Source of the DNA: Pelagomonas calceolata
Lineage: Eukaryota > Sar > Pelagophyceae > Pelagomonadales > Pelagomonadaceae
Reading direction: 5' to 3'
Assembly (NCBI GenBank): GCA_918797485.1
Contig: CAKKNE010000007.1
Location: forward strand, 26,575 to 90,574
DNA length: 64,000 bases
Shown piece by piece: positions 1 through 11,323 of this stretch. A program made the translations under genes and the position numbers. Positions within the stretch are counted from its first letter, which is position 1. Each line of letters opens with the position of its first letter. The notes below the pieces were generated by a model that saw only the letters and a list, made by a program, of their open reading frames with translations, ran no database searches and had not been told where the DNA came from.

Positions 1-47
1 CTACTTTATTGAAAAAGTATAAAGTAATCACTGAATAAGAATTATAG

Positions 48-79
48 AAGTAAAACTTAACAATTGTTAAGTTTTACTT
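48..79. terminator. Perfect 32-nt palindrome downstream of groEL
   Basis: The two 16-nt halves are exact reverse complements centred on CAATTG. It lies about 90 nt past the groEL stop on the minus strand, so it probably forms the 3' end hairpin of groEL, or of a unit entering from the left. A smaller 15-nt hairpin follows at 80-94. Confidence 0.55.
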
Positions 80-168
80 ACTAAACTGTTTAGTTTAAAA
101 TTGGTTATATTTATAATGAACAGATGATTTTAAACAACTACAATCAATTTTTATTAATTTTCAAAAAA

Positions 169-1752
169 TTATTTTTTAGTTTTAACAACTAAACATTCGG
201 TTGTTAAAATCATGCTAGCAATTGAAGACGCATTTTGTAGAGTTGTGCGTGAAACTTTAGCTGGGTCAATGATACCCTTTTCGTACATATTTCCAAAAGT
301 TTCGTCAAAAGCGTCATAACCTATTTCAAAATCTTGTTCTTGAAGAGTATTAATGACTAAAGCACCATTTTTACCACCATTTTCTACGATTCGTTTAAGT
401 GGAGTCTCTATTGCTCTAGCAATGATTAAAGCACCTAAAAGTTCTTCTTCATTTAGATTATTTTTTGCCCAATTTTTTAAATTCTCAGATAAATGTGCAA
501 ATGTTGCACCACCACCTGGTACAATACCTTCCTCAATTGCGGCACGAGTTGCATTTATGGCATCTTCGAGACGTAACTTTTTTTCTTTCATTTCAGTTTC
601 CGTTAATGCCCCAACTTTTAGAACGGCAACACCACCGGAAAGTTTCGCAATACGATCTTGTAATTTCTCTTTCTCATACGCATCATCAGCAAGTGACATT
701 TGTTTACGAAGATTCTCACATTGTACTCTAACTTGTGCTTCCGTACCTTCGTTGATAATTGTCGTACTATCTTTTGTAATAATTACTCGTCTTGCTTCAC
801 CTAAAAGTTCTAAAGTAGTATTTTTTAAACTAAAACCGGCATCTTCGGTAATTAATTGTCCATTTGTAAGAATACAAATATCTTCTAAGATTGATTTACG
901 TGTTTGCCCAAACCATGGTGCGCGAACAGCTGCAAGATTAGCAATACCTCGTAATTTGTTTAAAACTAATGTCGCTAAAACTTCTTTGTCATAGTCATCT
1001 GCAATTATAACAAACGAACGATTCGTTGGAGTTATTTGTTCTAGAATAGGGATTAATTCTTGTTTTACTTGTGTTATTTTTTTATCCGTAACTAACACAT
1101 AAGGATTTTCAAGAACTACCTCCATTTTTTCTGGTCGATTTACGAAATAAGGAGAAACAAAACCTTTTTCAAAACGCATACCTTCAGTAACTTCTAGTTC
1201 TGTAAAAGTTGATTTTCCTTCTTCTAATGAAATGATTCCGTCACGCCCAACTTTTTCTAATGCATCAGCAATCATATTACCCACAGCGGTATCGTTTCCA
1301 GCGGAAACTGATCCAACTTGTGCAATTGATTCCATATTTTCAATTGGCTGCGCAAATTCATTAATTTGTTCAATTATGTATCGAGTTGCTTTTTCTATTC
1401 CGATTTTTAAAGTTATCGGGTTAGCACCAGCAGCAACATTCTTCATTCCTTCTTGAACAATTGCATAAGCTAATACTGTTGATGTAGTTGTTCCATCACC
1501 AGCAACATCATTTGTTTTTGATGCAGCTTGGCGAATAAGAGATACTCCTGTATTTTCAACTGGATCTTCTAATTCAATCTCTTTAGCAATTGTAACGCCA
1601 TCATTAACGATTTGTGGTGAACCATATTGCTTTTCTAGTACTACATTTCGACCACGAGGTCCTAAAGTGACTGCAACAGCCTCCACCATAATTTTCATTC
1701 CTTTTTCTAATGCTTTACGGGCATTATCTTGGTAAAGAATCTTTTTACTCAT
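169..1752 (-). CDS. groEL: Chaperonin GroEL (Cpn60)
   Basis: 527 residues, full length for a plastid Cpn60. This is the ATP-driven double-ring chaperonin that folds stromal proteins, Rubisco subunits included. The ATP-site motifs GPRGRNV (about 31-37) and GDGTTT (85-90) are present, as is the VPGGGA segment in the second equatorial half. The C-terminus ends in Lys-Thr-Lys-Lys without the Gly-Gly-Met tail of many bacterial GroELs. No groES lies beside it, so the co-chaperonin is presumably nuclear. It is transcribed away from dnaK across a 223-nt gap. I saw no CIRCE-type inverted repeat there. Confidence 0.97.
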   Translation of the reverse strand: MSKKILYQDNARKALEKGMKIMVEAVAVTLGPRGRNVVLEKQYGSPQIVNDGVTIAKEIELEDPVENTGVSLIRQAASKTNDVAGDGTTTSTVLAYAIVQEGMKNVAAGANPITLKIGIEKATRYIIEQINEFAQPIENMESIAQVGSVSAGNDTAVGNMIADALEKVGRDGIISLEEGKSTFTELEVTEGMRFEKGFVSPYFVNRPEKMEVVLENPYVLVTDKKITQVKQELIPILEQITPTNRSFVIIADDYDKEVLATLVLNKLRGIANLAAVRAPWFGQTRKSILEDICILTNGQLITEDAGFSLKNTTLELLGEARRVIITKDSTTIINEGTEAQVRVQCENLRKQMSLADDAYEKEKLQDRIAKLSGGVAVLKVGALTETEMKEKKLRLEDAINATRAAIEEGIVPGGGATFAHLSENLKNWAKNNLNEEELLGALIIARAIETPLKRIVENGGKNGALVINTLQEQDFEIGYDAFDETFGNMYEKGIIDPAKVSRTTLQNASSIASMILTTECLVVKTKK

Positions 1753-1975
1753 TATTTTAATGTGTTATCTTATCTTAACAAATCAATTATATAATAAATA
1801 TTCGACCTTAAGCTACTTATTATGAAAAAAATCTTTCTTTCAAAGTGTGTTGAATTGGGCTGTGATACTTCCCACGAAATTTGCTTTTTTCTTTGTTTAT
1901 GATTAAAATTGGTAAAAAGGAAGAGAATTAAACAAACTATCGAATTCTATTAAAAATTAAAAATAAGAAAAACAT
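1753..1975. promoter_or_regulatory. Divergent groEL/dnaK intergenic region
   Basis: 223 AT-rich nucleotides separate the two chaperone starts, so they should hold both promoters. No convincing -35/-10 pair and no CIRCE repeat could be picked out by eye. Confidence 0.3.
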
Positions 1976-3760
1976 ATAGCAAAATCTGTAGGTATTGATT
2001 TAGGAACTACAAATTCAGTAGTTGCGACTATTGAAGCAACTCAACCAACCGTAATTGTTAATGAGGAAGGTTACCGTACAACGAATTCTATTGTTGCTTA
2101 TACAAAAACAGGACGTCTTTTAGTTGGACAAATTGGAAAACGACAAAATATTTTAAATCCAGAAAATACATTTTATTCTGTAAAACGTTTTATTGGTTCA
2201 AAAATGTCAGATCTTGATGAAGATTTAACTAAAATGCCATATAAAGTGAGTGCTGATGAAAATGATAATATCTTATTGGATTGTCCTGCAATGAACCGCA
2301 CGTTCCGTCCAGAAGAGATTTCGGCACAAGTTTTAAAAAGTTTAGCTGAATCTGCAGAAAAGCATATTGGCCAAACGGTTGATAAAGCGGTAATTACTGT
2401 ACCAGCATATTTTAATGATTCACAACGTCAAGCTACACAAGATGCCGGTAAAATTGCAGGTTTAGAAGTATTGCGCATTATTAATGAACCAACTGCTGCG
2501 TCACTTGCATACGGATTAGATAAAAATGCAAATGAAGTTATTTTAGTATTTGATTTAGGCGGTGGCACATTTGATGTTTCCGTACTTGATGTGGGTGATG
2601 GTATATTTGAAGTTTTATCAACTGCAGGTGATACACGTTTAGGTGGGGATGATTTTGATCAACACATTATTGATTATCTACTTAGTGAATTTACAAAAAA
2701 AACGAATGTAGACTTGTCAACTGATCCGACTTCTTTACAACGTGTAGTTGGCGCAGCTGAAAAGGCTAAAATTGACCTATCTTCTTTAGCTCAAACAACG
2801 GTTAAACTGCCGTTCCTTATGGAGGGAACACAACATTTAGAAGAAACAATCACGCGTGAAAAATTTGAAGAAATTTGTGGTGATCTTATTAATCGTTGCC
2901 GTATTCCAGTTGAAACTTCGTTAAGTGACGCAAATTTATCGAAAGACCAAATTAATCAAGTTGTATTAGTGGGTGGGTCAACTCGTATTCCAGCAGTCCA
3001 ATCTTTAATTAAAGATGTGCTAGGAACGGAACCAAATCAATCTGTAAATCCAGATGAAGTTGTTGCTATTGGTGCGGCAATTCAAGCTGGTATCTTATCG
3101 GGTGAAGTTAAAGATATCTTATTATTAGATGTTACGCCTTTAACTTTAGGTGTAGAAACACTAGGTGGAATCTTTTCACCAATGATTCAACGCAATACAA
3201 CAATTCCAACGAAAACGACAGAAACTTTTTCAACTGCCATGGATAATCAACCGAGCGTTGAAATTAAAATTTTCCAAGGTGAACGTGAATTTGCAAAAGA
3301 TAACAAAAGTTTAGGAGTATTTACTTTAAGTGGTATTGAACCTGCAAGACGTGGGGTTCCTCAAATTGAAGTTACTTTTGATATTGATGTAAATGGTGTT
3401 TTATCTGTTACAGCTCAAGATAAGGGGACTGGAAAACAAGCCGATATTACAATTTCAGGCGCATCAAATTTAGATCAAAATGAAATTGATCAAATGGTAG
3501 AAGACGCAGAAAAGTTTGCCGCTGCCGATAAGGAAAAAAGTGGTGAAGTTGCTCTAAAAAATCAAGTAGATATGCTTTGTTATCAACTTGAAAAGAAAGC
3601 TGAAACGGCTGATTTAACTCCGGAATTAAAAGAAAAAGTGACAACAAGTATTTCTTCATGTCGTGAAATTTTACAAGGACAAGATCTTACGAACTTATCT
3701 TCTGAATACGAAAAATTACAACAAGTCTATGCTGAAGTTATGGGACAAACAAAATCTTAA
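1976..3760 (+). CDS. dnaK: Hsp70 chaperone DnaK, apparent ATA start
   Basis: 594 residues if read from ATA at 1976, the usual size for plastid Hsp70. This is the ATP-dependent chaperone of the stroma. The phosphate-1 loop GIDLGTTNS sits at residues 6-14 and the phosphate-2 motif DLGGGTFDV near 193-201. The substrate-binding domain and helical lid follow. The codon where every relative has the starting Met is ATA, and an in-frame TAA lies four codons upstream (1964-1966). The first in-frame ATG is at 2204, which would remove 76 residues including the phosphate-1 loop and cannot give a working ATPase. The body of the gene is certain; the start codon is the open question. Confidence 0.93.
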   Translation: MAKSVGIDLGTTNSVVATIEATQPTVIVNEEGYRTTNSIVAYTKTGRLLVGQIGKRQNILNPENTFYSVKRFIGSKMSDLDEDLTKMPYKVSADENDNILLDCPAMNRTFRPEEISAQVLKSLAESAEKHIGQTVDKAVITVPAYFNDSQRQATQDAGKIAGLEVLRIINEPTAASLAYGLDKNANEVILVFDLGGGTFDVSVLDVGDGIFEVLSTAGDTRLGGDDFDQHIIDYLLSEFTKKTNVDLSTDPTSLQRVVGAAEKAKIDLSSLAQTTVKLPFLMEGTQHLEETITREKFEEICGDLINRCRIPVETSLSDANLSKDQINQVVLVGGSTRIPAVQSLIKDVLGTEPNQSVNPDEVVAIGAAIQAGILSGEVKDILLLDVTPLTLGVETLGGIFSPMIQRNTTIPTKTTETFSTAMDNQPSVEIKIFQGEREFAKDNKSLGVFTLSGIEPARRGVPQIEVTFDIDVNGVLSVTAQDKGTGKQADITISGASNLDQNEIDQMVEDAEKFAAADKEKSGEVALKNQVDMLCYQLEKKAETADLTPELKEKVTTSISSCREILQGQDLTNLSSEYEKLQQVYAEVMGQTKS

Positions 3761-3783
3761 TCCTAATAAAATTAGATAAAAAA

Positions 3784-3810
3784 TTTATAGTACCTTAAAG
3801 GTACTATAAA
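3784..3810 (+). terminator. Hairpin after dnaK
   Basis: A near-perfect palindrome of about 12 bp around TACCTTAAAGGTA, 23 nt past the dnaK stop and just before the minus-strand trnD. It probably marks the dnaK mRNA 3' end. Confidence 0.5.
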
Positions 3811-3827
3811 AATCGTAGTCGTTTAAC

Positions 3828-3901
3828 CGGGATTGACGGGACTCGAACCCGCAACTTCCGCCGTGACAGGGCGGTGCTCTAACCAATTGAACTACAATCC
3901 C
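3828..3901 (-). tRNA. trnD-GUC: tRNA-Asp (GUC)
   Basis: 74 nt with a complete cloverleaf: acceptor GGGATTG/CAATCCC, anticodon GTC, T loop TTCGAGT and discriminator G as expected for Asp. Confidence 0.96.
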
Positions 3902-3934
3902 TTTTTTTTATTTCAAAACTAAATAAGTTTTGAT

Positions 3935-4021
3935 AGGAGAGAGAGGGATTCGAACCCCCGGTACCCAACGGGTACATCTGATTTCAAATCAGGCGCATTC
4001 GACCAACTCTGCCATCTCTCC
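3935..4021 (-). tRNA. trnS-UGA: tRNA-Ser (UGA)
   Basis: 87 nt, class II, with a long variable arm, acceptor GGAGAGA/TCTCTCC and anticodon TGA in the stem-loop CTGATTTGAAATCAG. Confidence 0.95.
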
Positions 4022-4105
4022 AATAAAAATTATTTAATTAAAAGATAATATATCAAATAAGTTTTATTTTTGTCACTATCAAGTCAAAATTAAATTAATT
4101 TTAAT

Positions 4106-4525
4106 CTAACTTTCAAATGTACCTTTTCCAGAAAATTTAACAGCAACAGGATTTGGATTTTTACCAATTGAGAATTGACGATTATTTGCTTGAACACGCC
4201 CTTCATTTGATTTTTCAGGGAATACTCCATCTTTTGGATGTAAGTATTGAACTTCACCACTTGGAAAAATTCGATAAATTTTATAATCGTTTATTTTAAA
4301 TGTTCTCAACTGAGTGCCTAATGCTAGACATTGTTCTTTTCGTGCTAAATATAAAAGATTTTGTCCTGTACGCATAATGGCAGCTCCACCAGTTGGCATT
4401 TCAAAAATTTGAGATTTTGCACTGCTCCATGTAATTGCATATTTTTCTTCGATTTGGGCAGCACGTAACCAGCCTCCAGTACTCCCACCAAATATAGGTG
4501 TTTGAATTTGTGAATCTAATGTCAT
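4106..4525 (-). CDS. psaD: Photosystem I subunit II, PsaD
   Basis: 139 residues, the standard length of algal and cyanobacterial PsaD. This stromal-side photosystem I subunit docks ferredoxin and stabilises PsaC. The N-terminal [12 protein letters not shown] segment and the basic stretch around [21 protein letters not shown] are family hallmarks. It has no membrane segment, as expected for an extrinsic protein. It stands alone between trnS and trnfM, on the same strand. Confidence 0.97.
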   Translation of the reverse strand: MTLDSQIQTPIFGGSTGGWLRAAQIEEKYAITWSSAKSQIFEMPTGGAAIMRTGQNLLYLARKEQCLALGTQLRTFKINDYKIYRIFPSGEVQYLHPKDGVFPEKSNEGRVQANNRQFSIGKNPNPVAVKFSGKGTFES

Positions 4526-4630
4526 ACTTTTTATTTAAGAGCTCTCTACTAAATACGGTTAAAATACATTATAACTGAGTATTACGAAAATAATCTTAAA
4601 TTCTTATAAATTGTGTAAATAACCTGTTAT

Positions 4631-4704
4631 TAGCGGAGAATGGATTTGAACCATTGACCTTCGGGTTATGAGCCCAACGAGCTACCAAACTGCTCTACTC
4701 CGCG
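4631..4704 (-). tRNA. trnfM-CAU: Initiator tRNA-fMet (CAU)
   Basis: 74 nt starting CGCGGAGTAGAGCAG. Position 1 is unpaired with position 72 (C opposite T), the mark of an initiator tRNA. The anticodon is CAT and the discriminator is A. Confidence 0.96.
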
Positions 4705-4781
4705 ATATACGATATATCGTATCATATATTAATTTATTTTGGTAAATTATTTAATTAAGTAATCATTAATAACGACGCTCT

Positions 4782-6239
4782 ATGTCTGATGTAAAAAATA
4801 AAAGTTTATCGACTATTGATCAACTAGTTAGTCAACCGTACAAATACGGTTTCGAAACGGAAATCGAAAATGAAAGAATCCCTGTTGGTTTAGATGAAAA
4901 CACAGTTCGTCTATTATCAGAAAAAAAGAATGAACCCGAATTTATGCGGAAGTCACGATTGCAAGCGTTTAAAGTTTGGCAAGAATTGACCGAACCCAAT
5001 TGGGCTGAGTTAAAACATCCTAAAATCGATTACCAAGGAATAACATATTATTCAGCGCCAAAAAGAAAAAAGAAATTAAATGATTTATCGGAGGTTGATC
5101 CGGAATTGTTAAAAACTTTTGATAAATTAGGGATTTCATTGAATGAACAAAAACGTTTATCCAATGTCGCAGTGGATGCCGTATTTGATAGTGTTTCCAT
5201 TGCTACGACTTTTAAGAAAGAATTAGCAAAAGCTGGCGTAATATTTTGTCCAATTTCTGAAGCAATTCAAAAATATCCAGATTTAATAAAAAGGTATTTA
5301 GGTAAAGTAGTTCCCTCAGGTGATAATTATTTCGCTGCTTTAAATAGTGCTGTTTTTAGTGATGGTTCATTTTGTTATGTGCCAAAACATATTCAATGTC
5401 CTTTAGAATTGTCTACATATTTTCGTATTAATGATGAAGAATCAGGTCAATTCGAACGAACACTCATTATTGCAGAACAAAATAGTTATGTAAGTTATCT
5501 TGAAGGTTGTACCGCCCCGCAACGCGATAAAAATCAATTACATGCCGCGATTGTTGAATTAATAGCACTTGAAAATGCTGAAATAAAATATTCAACAGTA
5601 CAAAATTGGTATGCAGGGAATGAAAAAGGTTTGGGGGGAATTTATAACTTTGTAACAAAACGCGGACTTTGCTCGGGAAAAAATGCTAAAATTTCTTGGA
5701 CACAAATTGAAACAGGTTCTGCAATTACTTGGAAGTACCCAAGTTGTATATTAGTTGGTGATGGCTCAATAGGAGAATTTTATTCGGTTGCTTTAACAAA
5801 TAATTATCAACAAGCAGATACTGGGACTAAAATGGTGCATATTGGTAAAAATACCAAAAGTACGATTATATCAAAAGGTATTTCAGCCGGAAATTCGAAA
5901 AATAGTTACAGAGGATTGGTTAAAATTTCACCTAAAGCGGAAGGGGCTCGTAACTTTTCACAATGCGATTCTTTACTAATTGGCGATAATTCAAAAGCAA
6001 ATACTTTTCCGTATATTGAAGTCAAAAATTCAACTACACAAGTCGAACATGAAGCATCAGTTTCAAAAATCGGGGAAGAACAACTTTTCTATTTTTTACA
6101 ACGTGGGATTGACGTTGAACAAGCAATTAGTCTAATGATAAGTGGTTTTTGTCATGACGTTTTTCTAAAACTACCAATGGAGTTTTCTGTAGAAGCAGAC
6201 AAATTATTAAGTTTGAAATTAGAGGGATCAATTGGATAA
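4782..6239 (+). CDS. sufB: Fe-S cluster assembly scaffold SufB (Ycf24)
   Basis: 485 residues, full length. SufB is the scaffold of the SUF pathway, working with the ATPase SufC and with SufD to build iron-sulfur clusters in the stroma. The long right-handed beta-helix core and the conserved C-terminal region ([20 protein letters not shown]-like, ending in helical [17 protein letters not shown]) are recognisable. sufC, often the neighbour in red-lineage plastids, is not beside it here. The gene ends in a strong hairpin facing the convergent psbC. Confidence 0.96.
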   Translation: MSDVKNKSLSTIDQLVSQPYKYGFETEIENERIPVGLDENTVRLLSEKKNEPEFMRKSRLQAFKVWQELTEPNWAELKHPKIDYQGITYYSAPKRKKKLNDLSEVDPELLKTFDKLGISLNEQKRLSNVAVDAVFDSVSIATTFKKELAKAGVIFCPISEAIQKYPDLIKRYLGKVVPSGDNYFAALNSAVFSDGSFCYVPKHIQCPLELSTYFRINDEESGQFERTLIIAEQNSYVSYLEGCTAPQRDKNQLHAAIVELIALENAEIKYSTVQNWYAGNEKGLGGIYNFVTKRGLCSGKNAKISWTQIETGSAITWKYPSCILVGDGSIGEFYSVALTNNYQQADTGTKMVHIGKNTKSTIISKGISAGNSKNSYRGLVKISPKAEGARNFSQCDSLLIGDNSKANTFPYIEVKNSTTQVEHEASVSKIGEEQLFYFLQRGIDVEQAISLMISGFCHDVFLKLPMEFSVEADKLLSLKLEGSIG

Positions 6240-6276
6240 AAAGGAACAATAGAAATAATTTCTATTGTTCCTTTTT
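6238..6276. terminator. Bidirectional hairpin between sufB and psbC
   Basis: An 18-bp stem (AAAAGGAACAATAGAAA and its complement) with a 3-nt loop begins inside the sufB stop codon and ends in a T run. Because sufB and psbC converge here, one hairpin may serve both. Confidence 0.75.
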
Positions 6277-6296
6277 ACTTATTTTTATGATTTTAA

Positions 6297-7706
6297 TTAA
6301 TCAATTGGACGCATACTTAAAACTGGTTCGTTTTCACGGTTAATACCTTTTTCGAAACCAGCTGCCGCTGCACGAGCACGACCTGAATGCCACCAGTGTC
6401 CTACTAATAAGAAGAACGATAAGAACCAGTGAGAACATGTTAACCATGAACGTGGAGATACGTAGTTTACTGAGTTAATCTCAGTTGCTACACCACCTAC
6501 AGAGTTTAATGATCCTAATGGCGCATGAGTCATGTATTCAGCTGCACGACGCTCTTGCCAAGGTTGGATATCACTTCGAATTTTATTGATATCTAAACCA
6601 TTTGGTCCACGAAGAGGCTCAACCCATGGAGCACGTAAATCCCAGAAACGCATTGTCTCACCACCGAAGATAACTTCTCCACTAGGTGAACGCATTAAGT
6701 ATTTACCTAAACCAGTCGGACCTTGTGCTGAAGCTACGTTAGCACCAAGACGTTGGTCACGTACTAGGAATGTAAATGTTTGTGCTTGTGAAGCTTCTGG
6801 TCCTGTTGGGCCATAGAATTCACTAGGATAAGCAGTATTGTTGTACCATGCGTAAGTTGAAGCAGCGTAACCCATTAATGATAACGCAGCTAAACTGTAC
6901 GATAAGTACGCTTCACCAGACCAAACAAAGGCACGACGTGCCCATGCGAATGGCTTAGTAACAATGTGGAAAATACCACCAGTGATACATAAAAGGCTAA
7001 CCCAAATATGCCCACCAACTAAATCTTCTAAGTTATTGATAGATACAATCCAACCATCTCCACCAAAAGGTGACTTTAATACATAATTAAAGATAACGAA
7101 TGGGTTTAAAGTTGGGTTTGTAATTAAACGAACATCTCCACCACCTGGTGACCATGTATCGTATAAACCACCAAATACTGTCGCTTTAAGAACAAGTAAG
7201 TATGAACCAATTCCTAGTAAACATAAGTGAATACCTAAAATTGTTGTCATCTTATTCTTATCACGCCAGTCGTAACCGAAGAATGGGAATGATTCTTCTA
7301 ATGTATCAGGTCCAATTAAAGAGTGGTAAATACCACCAATACCTAATACTGCAGATGAAATTAAGTGAACAACACCAACAACGAAGTATGGGTATGTATT
7401 CACAATTTCACCACCAGGTCCAACACCCCAGCCTAAAGTTGCTAAATGTTGTAATAAAATACAACCTTGCTCATATAAAGGCTTCTCTGGAATAAAGTGT
7501 GAAACTTCGAAAAGTGTCATTGCACCACACCAGAACACCATAACACCAGCATGCGCAACGTGCGCACCTAGTAATTTACCGGATACATTGATTAAGCGGG
7601 CATTTCCAGCCCACCAAGCAAAACCTGTCGATTCAATATCTCGACCTATTATATTAAAGGGCGTTTCCACGTGGTAAAACCTCCTCAGGGAATATGAAGT
7701 TTTCAT
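6297..7706 (-). CDS. psbC: Photosystem II CP43 protein, PsbC
   Basis: 469 residues from the ATG at 7706 ([17 protein letters not shown]). This is the core antenna of photosystem II, with six membrane helices binding chlorophyll a and a large lumenal loop that contributes to the Mn cluster. It overlaps the end of psbD by 53 nt. A GTG at 7670 gives the 17-nt overlap and the short N-terminus seen in plants, so either start may be used. The chlorophyll-ligand His residues and the C-terminal SMRPID match the family. It is co-transcribed with psbD. Confidence 0.95.
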   Translation of the reverse strand: MKTSYSLRRFYHVETPFNIIGRDIESTGFAWWAGNARLINVSGKLLGAHVAHAGVMVFWCGAMTLFEVSHFIPEKPLYEQGCILLQHLATLGWGVGPGGEIVNTYPYFVVGVVHLISSAVLGIGGIYHSLIGPDTLEESFPFFGYDWRDKNKMTTILGIHLCLLGIGSYLLVLKATVFGGLYDTWSPGGGDVRLITNPTLNPFVIFNYVLKSPFGGDGWIVSINNLEDLVGGHIWVSLLCITGGIFHIVTKPFAWARRAFVWSGEAYLSYSLAALSLMGYAASTYAWYNNTAYPSEFYGPTGPEASQAQTFTFLVRDQRLGANVASAQGPTGLGKYLMRSPSGEVIFGGETMRFWDLRAPWVEPLRGPNGLDINKIRSDIQPWQERRAAEYMTHAPLGSLNSVGGVATEINSVNYVSPRSWLTCSHWFLSFFLLVGHWWHSGRARAAAAGFEKGINRENEPVLSMRPID

Positions 7707-8709
7707 GTGGTTGGTCTTGAGCGGCCATCCACGCACGAATACCTTCGTTTAATAAAATATTTTTAGTGTAGAATGTTTCGAATTCTGGATCTTCAGCAGC
7801 ACGTAGCTCTTGAGATACGAAATCGTATGAACGTAAGTTTAATGCTAATCCTACAACACCAATAGCACTAGTCCATAAACCAACTACTGGAACAAATAGC
7901 ATAAAGAAGTGTAACCAACGCTTATTAGAGAAAGCAACACCAAAAATTTGTGACCAGAAACGGTTAGCTGTTACGAATGAATACGTTTCCTCTGATTGAG
8001 TTGGCGTAAACGCACGGAATGTGTTTGCCGCATCACCATCTTCAAATAATGTATTCTCTACTGTTGCACCATGGATAGCACATAATAACGCACCACCTAA
8101 AATACCAGCAACACCCATCATGTGGAATGGGTTTAATGTCCAGTTATGGAAACCTTGTAAGAATAATAAGAAACGGAAAATTGCTGCAACACCAAAGCTT
8201 GGAGCAAAGAACCAACTTGCTTGACCTAATGGGTATACAAGGAATACTGAAACGAAAATTGAAATTGGACCAGAGAACGCAAGTGCGTTATATGGACGAA
8301 TACCTACTAATCGAGCAATTTCAAATTGGCGTAAACAGAAACCAATTAAACCAAAAGCACCATGTAATGCTACAAAAGTCCAAAGACCACCGATTTGACA
8401 CCAACGTGTGAAATCACCTTGTGCTTCTGGACCCCATAATAAGATAAGAGAGTGTCCCATACTATTAGCAGGAGTTGATACTGCTGCTGTTAAGAAGTTA
8501 CATCCTTCTAGGTATGAACTAGCAAGTCCATGAGTGTACCATGAAGTTACAAAAGTTGTTCCTGTAAACCATCCCCCAACTGCTAAATATGCACAAGGGA
8601 AACATAATAAACCAGACCATCCAACGAATACGAAACGATCACGTTTTAACCAATCATCGGCTAAATCGAAAATCGCGCGTTCTTGAGTTTGTCCTACTGC
8701 GGCTGTCAT
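7654..8709 (-). CDS. psbD: Photosystem II D2 protein, PsbD
   Basis: 351 residues. D2 forms the reaction-centre heterodimer with D1 and binds P680 chlorophyll, pheophytin and plastoquinone QA. The five-helix pattern is intact: [14 protein letters not shown] at the N-terminus, [19 protein letters not shown] mid-protein, and [15 protein letters not shown] around the QA and iron ligands. It is the first gene of the psbD-psbC pair. Confidence 0.97.
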   Translation of the reverse strand: MTAAVGQTQERAIFDLADDWLKRDRFVFVGWSGLLCFPCAYLAVGGWFTGTTFVTSWYTHGLASSYLEGCNFLTAAVSTPANSMGHSLILLWGPEAQGDFTRWCQIGGLWTFVALHGAFGLIGFCLRQFEIARLVGIRPYNALAFSGPISIFVSVFLVYPLGQASWFFAPSFGVAAIFRFLLFLQGFHNWTLNPFHMMGVAGILGGALLCAIHGATVENTLFEDGDAANTFRAFTPTQSEETYSFVTANRFWSQIFGVAFSNKRWLHFFMLFVPVVGLWTSAIGVVGLALNLRSYDFVSQELRAAEDPEFETFYTKNILLNEGIRAWMAAQDQPHENFIFPEEVLPRGNAL

Positions 8710-8894
8710 AATAAAAAACTAAATACTATTCTTTAAATAACCTTTTCATGATTATTTATCTTTGCGACTCTTTTTTGTCATTTACTATATTATTGTAGTG
8801 CAAAATTGCTTTTTTGACCGTATAAAGACGAGATATTTTTTAAGAGTAAAATATATTGGTATATAATTTTTCTATTCTTATTCGTGTATGAGGG

Positions 8895-8923
8895 TTGTTT
8901 ATTTTTTAAAAATGGGGTATAAA
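8895..8923 (+). promoter_or_regulatory. Sigma70-type promoter candidate for trnF
   Basis: TTGTTT (8895-8900) and TATAAA (8918-8923) are separated by exactly 17 nt and lie 14 nt before trnF. The fit to the bacterial-type plastid consensus is good but was judged by eye only. Confidence 0.45.
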
Positions 8924-8936
8924 ATATATTGTTATA

Positions 8937-9009
8937 GCCGGGATAGCTCAGTTGGTAGAGCAGTGGATTGAAGATCCTCGTGTCAGCAGTTCGAATCTGC
9001 TTCCTGGCA
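8937..9009 (+). tRNA. trnF-GAA: tRNA-Phe (GAA)
   Basis: 73 nt with acceptor GCCGGGA/TCCTGGC (one G-T pair), anticodon GAA in TGGATTGAAGATCC, and discriminator A. Confidence 0.96.
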
Positions 9010-9128
9010 TTTTTTAACTTTAAGGAATTTTTTATATTTTTACTGTAAAATAAGATACGTGGACGTAGTTTAAAAAAATTAGGAATAGCTCTTTCTGATT
9101 TACACCAATTATTTTATAAAATTATAAT

Positions 9129-9254
9129 ATGGATAATTTCAAGACATATTTATCAACGGCACCAGTTTTACTTACTGTTTGGATGAGTTTCACTGCAGGC
9201 TTGTTAATTGAAGCAAATCGTTTTTATCCGGATGCCTTATTCATGGGTTATTAA
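9129..9254 (+). CDS. psaJ: Photosystem I subunit IX, PsaJ
   Basis: 41 residues with one membrane helix. The N-terminal [18 protein letters not shown] and the EANRFYPD stretch are diagnostic. PsaJ sits beside PsaF at the edge of photosystem I. In many red-lineage plastids psaF directly precedes psaJ; here trnF precedes it and psaF is not in this neighbourhood. An imperfect hairpin with G-T pairs follows at about 9290-9317. Confidence 0.93.
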   Translation: MDNFKTYLSTAPVLLTVWMSFTAGLLIEANRFYPDALFMGY

Positions 9255-9439
9255 CATTGTTTCTTTATACTATAAAAAAGGAATAAAAATATAGGTGCTC
9301 ATGTTAGTGCCTATATTTTAACATATTATACATAACTTATGGACTTTGGTTTGATTTTTTTCTATTCTTGTTATACCAATTGTGCAATTTTTAAGGCAAT
9401 TGTGTAGAGTTTAACGTTAATTATTAATTTCTCGATAAC

Positions 9440-10075
9440 ATGCCGTTAGGAATTTTAGGTAATAAAATTGGTATGACCCAAATCGTTGACGAATTGGGAA
9501 ATTTAGTACCAGTTACTATTTTACGCGCCGGACCTTGCACTGTGACTCAGATAAAAACCGCAGAAACAGATGGCTACAATGCTGTGCAACTTGGATATGC
9601 GCAAGTTTCTTCTAAAATTTTAAATAAACCACAAATTGGTCATTTAGAGAAAGTTGGCGTCCCACTTTTGCGTTATTTGCATGAGTATAAAGTTAGCGAT
9701 ACAAATGAGTTAACTCTCGGACAAAATTTAGGAGTTGATATTTTTGAGGCCGGGAACCTTGTCGATGTAACTGGAAAAAGTATCGGTAAAGGTTTTGCAG
9801 GTTTGCAAAAACGTCATAATTTTGGTCGTGGTCCTATGACACATGGTTCAAAAAACCACCGTGCCCCTGGTTCTATTGGAGCTGGTACAACGCCAGGTCG
9901 TGTATATCCAGGTAAAAAAATGGCCGGTCAATTAGGTGCGAAGCAGGTCACAATTAAAAAACTAAAAGTGTTGATTGTTGATGCTGAAAACAATTTAATT
10001 ATTGTAAAAGGAGCTGTTCCAGGAAAACCTGGAAATTTAATTAGTATCCAACCTTACACGTTTAATACGAAATAG
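9440..10075 (+). CDS. rpl3: 50S ribosomal protein L3
   Basis: 211 residues, full length. L3 is an early-assembling large-subunit protein near the peptidyl-transferase centre. [15 protein letters not shown] and the long loop [19 protein letters not shown] are conserved family segments. It opens the ribosomal-protein superoperon. The next gene is rpl23, not rpl4 as in the usual S10 order. Confidence 0.97.
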   Translation: MPLGILGNKIGMTQIVDELGNLVPVTILRAGPCTVTQIKTAETDGYNAVQLGYAQVSSKILNKPQIGHLEKVGVPLLRYLHEYKVSDTNELTLGQNLGVDIFEAGNLVDVTGKSIGKGFAGLQKRHNFGRGPMTHGSKNHRAPGSIGAGTTPGRVYPGKKMAGQLGAKQVTIKKLKVLIVDAENNLIIVKGAVPGKPGNLISIQPYTFNTK

Positions 10076-10084
10076 TTTAATTTT

Positions 10085-10459
10085 ATGGTTCAGAAATCTA
10101 AAAAAATATCCAGTGTAAGCTTATTTTCAAGTACTAGTGATAATTTGGATACGGTTACATCATCTCTTCACCAAGGTGTTTTAATTGACGAGATTAAACA
10201 AATTGCAACAACGAAAAAAGCTTTATGGTCTTTAGAAGACAAAAAGTATACTTTTCTTGCTTCACCTTTTGTTACAAAAGAATGGATGAAGCGAGCAATT
10301 GAGAGCTGTTACAATGTTCGTGTCATTAAAATCAATACCTCTAATTTACCTACAAAGAAAAAACGTGTTGGTAAATTTATTGGTTCTAAAGCCAAATTAA
10401 AGAAAGTTATTGTTACACTGGATCCAAATGATGAGATTCCATTATTCTCGGATATTTAG
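10085..10459 (+). CDS. rpl23: 50S ribosomal protein L23 with N-terminal extension
   Basis: 124 residues, about 25 longer than most plastid L23 proteins, which are near 95-100. L23 lines the nascent-chain exit. The C-terminal half (YNVRVIKINTSNLP, KKKRVGKFIGSKAK, KKVIVTLDP) is unmistakable. The first 25 or so residues are Ser/Thr-rich and unlike the family. rpl4, normally between rpl3 and rpl23, is absent: the gap from rpl3 is 9 nt. The extension may be new or a relic; I cannot tell. Confidence 0.93.
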   Translation: MVQKSKKISSVSLFSSTSDNLDTVTSSLHQGVLIDEIKQIATTKKALWSLEDKKYTFLASPFVTKEWMKRAIESCYNVRVIKINTSNLPTKKKRVGKFIGSKAKLKKVIVTLDPNDEIPLFSDI

Positions 10460-10483
10460 TTTTATGCATCTTTAATAATTTTT

Positions 10484-11314
10484 ATGGTTATCAAATTATA
10501 TAAACCAATGACACCGGGTACACGTACACGGACGATCATAGATTACAGTGATTTATCAAAAGTAAAACCCGAAAAATCACTATTACGACCGAAACCAAAA
10601 AATGCCGGTCGAAATAATAGGGGTGTAATTACAGTTCGCCATCGTGGTGGTGGACACAAGCAAAAATATCGTAAAATTGATTTTCTTCGTAATAAATTCA
10701 ATGTCGCTGGTAAAGTAGCTACAATTGAATATGATCCAAATCGCAATACGAAAATCGCTTTGATTCATTATTCTGATGGTGATAAACGATATATATTATG
10801 TCCTGAAGGATTACAGATAGGGGCAGAAGTCATGTCTGGTCCTGTAGATGTTCCAATTCAAGTTGGGAACGCATTACCATTGTCAATGATTCCACTTGCT
10901 ACAGAAATTCATAATATTGAATTAAATATTTTCCAAGGGGGGAAAATTGTTAGAGCCGCGGGAGCATATGCTACTCTTCTTGCGAAAGTAGGTGATTATG
11001 TAACTTTACGTCTACCATCAAAAGAAGTTCGTTTAGTTCACAAAAATTGTTATGCTACAATTGGTCGTTTATCTAATGCGGATGCGTATGGTGTTCGTTT
11101 AGGAAAAGCAGGACGAACTCGTTGGATGGGTCGTCGTCCAGTTGTACGTGGTGTTGTTATGAACCCTTGTGATCATCCACATGGTGGTGGTGAGGGACGT
11201 TCTCCTATTGGACGAACAAAACCGGTCACTCCGTGGGGTAAACCAGCGTTAGGCATAAAAACTCGAGCTAAATGTAAGTATAGTGACGTGTTAATTATTC
11301 GACGTAAAAAATAA
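10484..11314 (+). CDS. rpl2: 50S ribosomal protein L2
   Basis: 276 residues, full length and uninterrupted. L2 is a core 23S-binding protein needed for subunit association and peptidyl transfer. [19 protein letters not shown] near the N-terminus and the C-terminal [18 protein letters not shown] loop, with its conserved His, are present. It precedes rps19 by 9 nt. Confidence 0.98.
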   Translation: MVIKLYKPMTPGTRTRTIIDYSDLSKVKPEKSLLRPKPKNAGRNNRGVITVRHRGGGHKQKYRKIDFLRNKFNVAGKVATIEYDPNRNTKIALIHYSDGDKRYILCPEGLQIGAEVMSGPVDVPIQVGNALPLSMIPLATEIHNIELNIFQGGKIVRAAGAYATLLAKVGDYVTLRLPSKEVRLVHKNCYATIGRLSNADAYGVRLGKAGRTRWMGRRPVVRGVVMNPCDHPHGGGEGRSPIGRTKPVTPWGKPALGIKTRAKCKYSDVLIIRRKK

Positions 11315-11323
11315 AAATCAGTA

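Noticed and set aside
353-994. A 213-codon plus-strand frame opposite groEL
   Set aside because: It is the antisense shadow of groEL with no recognisable motif; groEL is certain.
1753-1975. A CIRCE heat-shock operator near groEL
   Set aside because: No TTAGCACTC/GAGTGCTAA inverted repeat is present.
7707-7736. A longer psbC start giving ten more residues
   Set aside because: The added residues match no PsbC; the ATG at 7706 or the GTG at 7670 fits the family.
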